The position numbers and the translations under genes are program-made. Shown piece after piece: positions 58,490 through 64,000 of a DNA stretch of 64,000 nt. The notes under the pieces are model-generated. The model did not search any database. It saw only the letters and a program-made list of their open reading frames with translations, and had not been told where the DNA came from. How positions within the stretch are numbered: the first letter of the stretch is position 1; each line of letters starts with the position of its first letter. The DNA comes from Arbacia lixula (lineage: Eukaryota; Echinodermata; Echinoidea; Arbacioida; Arbaciidae), in contig OZ022587.1 of the NCBI GenBank assembly GCA_963669155.1, positions 18,738,694 to 18,802,693 of the forward strand, written 5' to 3'.

Positions 58490-58747
58490 CTGCCCTACTC
58501 TCATGACTCTGACAAAAGGAAGCAAGTGACAAATCACTCAAATCTGGGTTATTGGTATTCTTAGATTGTACCCAGCATTCCCTACATACGGCCAAAATCT
58601 GGACAAGAAATATTAATCTTGCTGCAAGATATTCAATCTAACATGATGTGGTATCGCACTGATGTCAATGCAAGTGACAGACACATTTTGCTCATTTACA
58701 AGAAAAGTCTCTTTTGTTAGTTGCTTCCTTTTGTCAGATTAGGGCAG
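58490..58747. mobile_element. MITE, family M2, copy 2 (inverted relative to copy 1)
   Basis: CTGCCCTACTCTCATGACTC to TTTGTCAGATTAGGGCAG. Reverse complement of 26541-26789 with scattered differences; TAT/ATA next to both ends. Confidence 0.9.
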
Positions 58748-58884
58748 TATAGTACTCACACACATTTTGAAACCTGCTAAAACATATTTTCAGTTTAACA
58801 AGAGAGATTAAACAAATTCATATGTGGTTAGAGATGACGCCCTGTCAGTAAAAAGGTCAAAACATCAAAATCACATTAGATAGC

Positions 58885-59640
58885 ATGTTTCATTCGATTG
58901 AGTTTCCTGTTCCTCAGCGGAAATGCAGTAGTCCAATCACCGATTTTGACTTTGCAGAAGAAATTGCCCTAGTCTGCAGCGCAACTCAGCAATCACAGAC
59001 ACTACCTCTAAATTTGGAGCAAGAAACATCCAGGGTTGGTCTTCATCGCAATTCTAAGAAGTCCAAGTATATGTCATTCAACCAGAAGGAAAATACGCAT
59101 CTATATACAATAAGCGAGGATGAAATTGAGAAGGTGAGTGTTTTCAAATATCTCGGTAGCCATCTTGACAGCTCAGATAAAAGTATCTCAATCAGAAAAG
59201 TCCAGGCATGGAAAACTTTGGCCAGGATGAAGAAAGTCTGGAAATCTGAGATGAGCAGGAAAAGAAAAATTAATATCTTCGAAGCAACAGTGGAATCTGG
59301 ACTTTATGGGTGTGATTCGTGTACGATAACAAAAAAAAAAACGAACTAGACAGCTGGATGGCTGCTACATCTGACTTACCTGAACAGCCCTGAATATCAA
59401 GGTAGAAGCAGGGCATCATACAAGCAATGCTGATCTGTTTTTCCATAATAATGCAAATAATATGGCAAATAAGCGAGCGAAAGTTAAAAATGGCTGGCCA
59501 CTGCTTATATTGTGGACACCTACATATGGACAGAGATGCAGTGGAAGACCATCAAAAAAAGGAGCAAATTTACATAAAGGAATATGTATGAAAACCATTT
59601 ACCAGAACAAACACTTCTCTTGTAAGTGAAAGGGAAATAC
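58885..59640 (+). pseudogene. LINE reverse transcriptase fragment, degraded
   Basis: 154 open codons (58885-59349) contain ITDFDFAEEIALVC, a mutated form of the RT catalytic FADDIAL box (the second Asp-equivalents are Glu), then EIEKVSVFKYLGSHLD and ARMKKVWKSEMSRKRKINIF, typical RT thumb/C-terminal blocks. Similarity continues in broken frames to about 59640 (KMAGHC, RDAVEDHQKK) with stops. It lacks endonuclease and RT fingers and is inactive. Family looks RTE-like from the MAGH element. Confidence 0.75.
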
Positions 59641-59849
59641 ATGCATTAGAATTGGTAAGAATAACACACGTTTCATGACGTTCGCGTCTGACGTTACATA
59701 TCTGAGTAATGTTGCTGCTAAAACAAATCCACAAAGAACAATTAAACTTGATCTACCTAGGATTTTACAGTCATTGTTGTCCTATAGGCATGATAGGTTA
59801 GGTTATACTACTAAAACTTAAGCCAGTGAACCACGAAAGTGGCTTTTGG

Positions 59850-60318
59850 TTAACTCTGTAAGTACCACGTGTGATGTCATTCACAAGCAACGCGCACATA
59901 TCTCATAGGGCTACATGTGGCTGAGAGGGAAAGGCTTAATGATACAAGTCACATGTGTTAAGTATTCCCCACCCACGTTAAAACGGGATACTCTCTGCTT
60001 ATTGCAAGCAAGTACCAATTTAGTGCGTGGCGCATTAAAGGATTCGCCGCGATTTAGGACCCTGGTCAGGATATAGACGAGATACATCCTTAAAGATCTG
60101 CCTGCAATCTCCAGCCCGAAGAACATGCCCTTTGCTCTGATTATGTGATACACCCCCGCAAGATCATACTGGATACAACAGACACGATGTGTGTTTGTGT
60201 AAAACCTTCTGCGGCGCCACTGCAGAGTGTATGTGAAAGTCGAAATAGCGCTCTATGAGGTTTGTGTATATCACATAAAATGCATTTATAAATACACATT
60301 AGGCACGCAAAGAGTTGA
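59850..60318. mobile_element. Possible larger member of the F3 TTAA family
   Basis: Bounded by TTAACTCTGTAAGTACC and GGCACGCAAAGAGTTGAA, similar to F3 termini. The interior (469 bp) is not palindromic and has no recognised ORF. Confidence 0.45.
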
Positions 60319-60530
60319 AGAGGTAACAACGCTCAAGGTCGGGAATTTCACAGCCAAAATACAGATTTTCTGAAGCCAACAAAATATCATGACGAGACAA
60401 TGTTTAGATTATATTATAATTGTCTCCTAGTGCAGACTCGTGCTTTTGAAGCAACCTATGTTTTAGGGACATGCTAACATCCTTCAAGATAATACCACTC
60501 CCCCTACATGCGTAATATGCTTAAAGGGAA

Positions 60531-60779
60531 TATACTGTACTGGGAAGACAAGAATCCTTCAAAAATATTAAATCCTTCAAATGTTCGGCCCGAACACTTG
60601 GGGATTTGAGATTTCATCACTAATTAATCCAAATGGGGATCATCTGAGGGCAAATAACTTTCAGCAAGTTTTTAAAATGGACAACACATGAATTTAAGAC
60701 CATTGACAAGAAGATTAGTCACGATCACCTTTTTGAAGGCTTTTTATCTTCCCAGTAGGCTACAGTATATTCCCTTTAA
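60531..60779. mobile_element. TTAA palindromic MITE, family F2, copy E
   Basis: TTAAAGGGAATATACTGTAC to ACAGTATATTCCCTTTAA. Left half internally deleted; GTTCGGCCCGAAC centre kept. Its left flank is the inverse of the flank of copy C. Confidence 0.9.
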
Positions 60780-62260
60780 GCACACCGATGTCGTGTTACA
60801 ATATACACGTGAGCCTGCGGTCAAGAACCTTACGGCAACGACGTTTCCAGAAGATGGCCAGTCGTGAATATATTCGAATATGGAGTGGACTCAAATACAT
60901 AAACAATATATATTAATCAACATCAAATCATAATCAATCATCGAGACAGACCGGACAAAATCGCAAGTAAACACGAATAACAAGGTATATGTATGTTACC
61001 TATGCAAAATACATTAATGACGCTTATCATTATGTCAATTGACGTACAACCTCTTTCAAAATTAAAATTATATGCCATTTTGTTCACGATTATCATGTAA
61101 TTTATGATTATGTCTTTATTCAACAGCTGTTGCGGCGGGCTTTTTTCTTAGGCCCCTTTTCTATTCTTTCTCCTTCGTCTGTTAATTCTTCGTCTTCGTC
61201 CACCGATGTATTGCTCTAATTCATTCATCGCCTTCTGCACTAGTTCATCTTAACCTCACGTCCCTCACGATGCAGTTCGCAACAACGCTGGCATTATATA
61301 CACACAAACACACACTCATGTAGACAACATGGTAGGCGTGTACAGCGATCGACTCTCGCATTCATCTTCATTATCACTGTAGCGGTAATCTCTCTTTTTT
61401 CTTCCCTCTGGTCATGCTAGTGGAGTGGGAAGATGTGTGGTGCACGTGACATTGCGATCACGTTGCTGCAGTTTAGTCAACATAATGATCAGGAACATTT
61501 GAGTGTTGACAGACACTTACGATGCCTTTTACCAATAAGTAGAGTAAGATATGTGATATGCATGTCTATTTCTTTTACTTATTATTTTTCTGTTCATCTT
61601 TTTATTGTTTTTTTTTTCATTTTTCACTCTTCACTCTTACTCTGCTGAACAATTCTTCCCTTCATAATGACTTTCCTCCTCCTCCTCCTCCTCCTCCTTC
61701 CTCCTCCTTCTCCTCCTCCTCCTCCTCCTCCTCCTTCTCCTCCCCCCGCTCCCACCCCGTTCTCTTTTTCTCTCTCTATCTTCTACCCCTTCTATCACTC
61801 TCACCCTCTCCTGCCTGTATCAATACTCCCATTTCATTTGCCCCACCCTCGCTATTCTTCATTCGTTTTGCCAGTTCTTTCAATATCCCTCCCTCTTTAT
61901 CTCTAACATCCCTTTCCCTCTATCATGCTATCTTTCTATCTTTGCCATGTTTCTGTCCACACTTTTGTGGCACGGCGTTCAAATCTGTGTATGACGTCAC
62001 AAAGCAGTTTTCTTCTGCATATTTATCAATTTGTATACAAATATTTAACATGAGTGGTGCACTTAAAACTCAATTTTAGTTTGAAAAGCACATTTGGCTC
62101 TGGAAAATCATACACTGGGTGGAACCTAGTAGATGAAACGAATGTTGACCTACTGTGACGTTTACAAAAATTATTTAATTAATTTCCTTTTAATCTTTTT
62201 CAATCACCTGGAAGGCATTTGAACCAGTTCTGTCATACTCGCGATAACATTCAAGAAAAC
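60780..62260. other. Non-coding DNA with (CTC)n tract
   Basis: CTC/CCT-rich stretch 61670-61760 inside a longer pyrimidine-rich region to about 61925; one CRE at 61992. The Ser/Pro-rich 173-codon ORF is low-complexity. Confidence 0.6.
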
Positions 62261-62261
62261 C

Positions 62262-62478
62262 GGTGGTGGATGAGTCTAACTCGCGCCGCCGCGGCGAATT
62301 TAGATTGCTGAGCTAGCTGAGCCTGCTATGCATGCTAATTTCTAGTTCTGCATGAGTTTAGAATTAGGTTTAGGTTTAGGATTAGGGTTCAAATTCATAA
62401 AATTAGTGGGATACCATAGTGTATTAGCACCTTATAGGCGAACGTGTGCGCTGACGAGTTAGACTCATTCAACCACTG
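62262..62478. mobile_element. Foldback repeat with telomere-like interior
   Basis: GGTGGATGAGTCTAACTCG and CGAGTTAGACTCATTCAACC are inverse ends of about 217 bp. The interior (62360-62392) contains AGGTTTAGGTTTAGG and ATTAGGG. Confidence 0.75.
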
Positions 62479-62599
62479 TTTTTTTTTTATTATTATTTTA
62501 TTGCGATTATGGCAGAACTCATGTGTAAAAAAAATATATGCGCCTCCAGCATTTGCATGAGGCGCTGCAGGAAAGAGGCATCTCTGATAGTGGGGTGGG

Positions 62600-64000
62600 G
62601 GGGGGGGGGGGATATGGTATTTGAATTAAGACTATGGTTGTGACGAAACAGGTCGTTATCAACGTGAAGAATGACAATTGTTTTGGGAGTGAGTGAGAGG
62701 GTGAGTGGGCGAGGAGAGTGGGGGAAAGGGACAAGTGGAAATAGGGATGACGGGGGAGGCTACGGGAAAGACGAAATGAAGGGAGGGTGAAATTTTCCTG
62801 AAAAGGTTCCTAAAAATTTAAGTATGAGATTTTTATTCGTGTTATTAGCAGAATGTACTATTTATCCTTGCCGAGTTTCATAACTCTTTAAAAAAAAAAT
62901 AAGCCACTATAGTAAAAGGGCTGTAGGCATGATAGGGGAGATCGGGTTAAATACGGACATAAAATTTCAAACTTCTGTGTTAGCACAACGAGTAGTCCCA
63001 TCATCAAATGGACATCGTATAATGTACCTATGCCGTATATCCTCATTATGGCATAGATAAAGGCACACATCGTTAATTATTTTTTAAGTTATATTTTAAA
63101 AAAGTACTGGCATAGATGTCCGTTATTACGGACATGCGGTGAGGTAAATACAGACGGAGGATAAGGTTGACTGTTTCGAGCCTTGCCTAATTAAGCTACC
63201 CCCTCCCAACGCTTAAGCAATCGAAGGATGCAATAACTATTTTTACTTCTACTTCTACTTCTACTTCTACTAACTATTTCTATACTATTTCTATACTTCT
63301 CTTATGTTAACTTCAGTGAAGTTTTTTTTAGTCCAAACCTATGCATTGAGAACCGTACTAATTATGTACAATACGTTTATTGTGTGATCTGGATATTATC
63401 GATCCATTTGTACAAGTTTAAGCTAAGCCTCGTGTTATTTCATTGGTTAATAAAAAGATATCGGACTGATTTTTATAACTAAAATGTTAATTCAGCTTAG
63501 CTTTCTTTTACTAAAACCAAACACAAACCATGCGAAAATAAATAGCACAAAACGCAACGTCTGTAGAACATGTTTTATTCTTATTTTAAAGGAACTTGCC
63601 AATCGGTCAGACAGTTAATGAATTACCGTTTGAGTCATTGTGCTTAAATCAGAAGAGCAGTAATAAGTAAAGCTCAATTTTACTTTAGTGAGAAATGTAA
63701 AAATAATAAATTAGATGGCAAGTCAAAAACATCCTACCCTACATGTATATGGCATCCATGTTTCAAGTCGTTCTTCAGTATTTTATTTAATGGTTGCAGG
63801 TCCTGTATAATACGACGCATTCAATCATTATCATAAGCAGTGGAACCTATTTATAACGGGCTTTTGGGAACAATGGTATATTTACCCTGTTACTTCAGAT
63901 TCGTCGTTATATAAGTGTAAAAATTATGATATTACCAGTAATACCAGGCAACATGGGGCAATAACGGACACCCGTCCGCTATTACCCCACATTCACCTTT
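62600..64000. other. Window end, non-coding
   Basis: G-run at 62591-62610, (CTTCTA)n at 63245-63274, and recurring ACGGACA words including an inverted pair near 63955-63990. No coding exon identified. Confidence 0.45.

Noticed and set aside
59375-59410. Minus-strand YLDIQG followed by GTAAGT, resembling the missing PDE9A first exon (YLDIDG)
   Set aside because: Splice phase would be 1 instead of the required 0, and the segment lies within a plus-strand reverse transcriptase remnant. Chance resemblance.
61558-62079. 173-codon Ser/Pro-rich plus ORF
   Set aside because: CTC-rich low complexity, no domains or splice context.

Overview
This is animal (metazoan) genomic DNA, not microbial. It is AT-rich, coding sequence is split into short exons with GT-AG introns, and the introns are full of foldback MITEs, LINE fragments, a tRNA-derived SINE and microsatellites. 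Exon sequence close to vertebrate PDE9A plus this repeat load suggests a marine invertebrate deuterostome such as an echinoderm. That placement is inference; the sequence alone does not fix the species.

Two protein-coding genes can be assembled, both on the minus strand. (1) A divergent monocarboxylate-transporter-like (SLC16/MFS) gene starts near 5739 and runs off the window at position 1. Three exons (5514-5739, 2640-2780, 1-342) encode the first 236 residues, about six membrane helices. (2) A cyclic-GMP phosphodiesterase of the PDE9A type occupies 56794 down to 15612, with a probable terminal exon at 13579-13617. Fifteen exons join in one frame to 487 residues. Every splice phase is consistent and all catalytic residues known from the family are present. 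Only the short first coding exon (about 20 residues) was not found; it is probably further right or outside the window. PDE9A lies upstream of the transporter in the same orientation.

Layout: 1-5739 transporter exons and repeat-rich introns; 5740-13578 intergenic, with a 182-bp tandem repeat, a nearly identical 817-bp tandem duplication, a Tc1-type remnant, a MITE and a 741-bp-spaced duplication; 13579-56794 PDE9A; 56795-64000 first-intron or upstream DNA with LINE debris and simple repeats. The longest PDE9A intron (39399-52896) holds the densest set of transposable elements.

No operon, CRISPR array or novel multi-gene system was found. The most noteworthy signals are several palindromic MITE families (three bounded by TTAA), MITEs sitting 19-42 bp from three PDE9A splice donors, simple-repeat tracts abutting two other PDE9A splice sites, about 16 perfect TGACGTCA (CRE) palindromes in 64 kb, a near-perfect 113-bp palindrome, and the recent 817-bp duplication.
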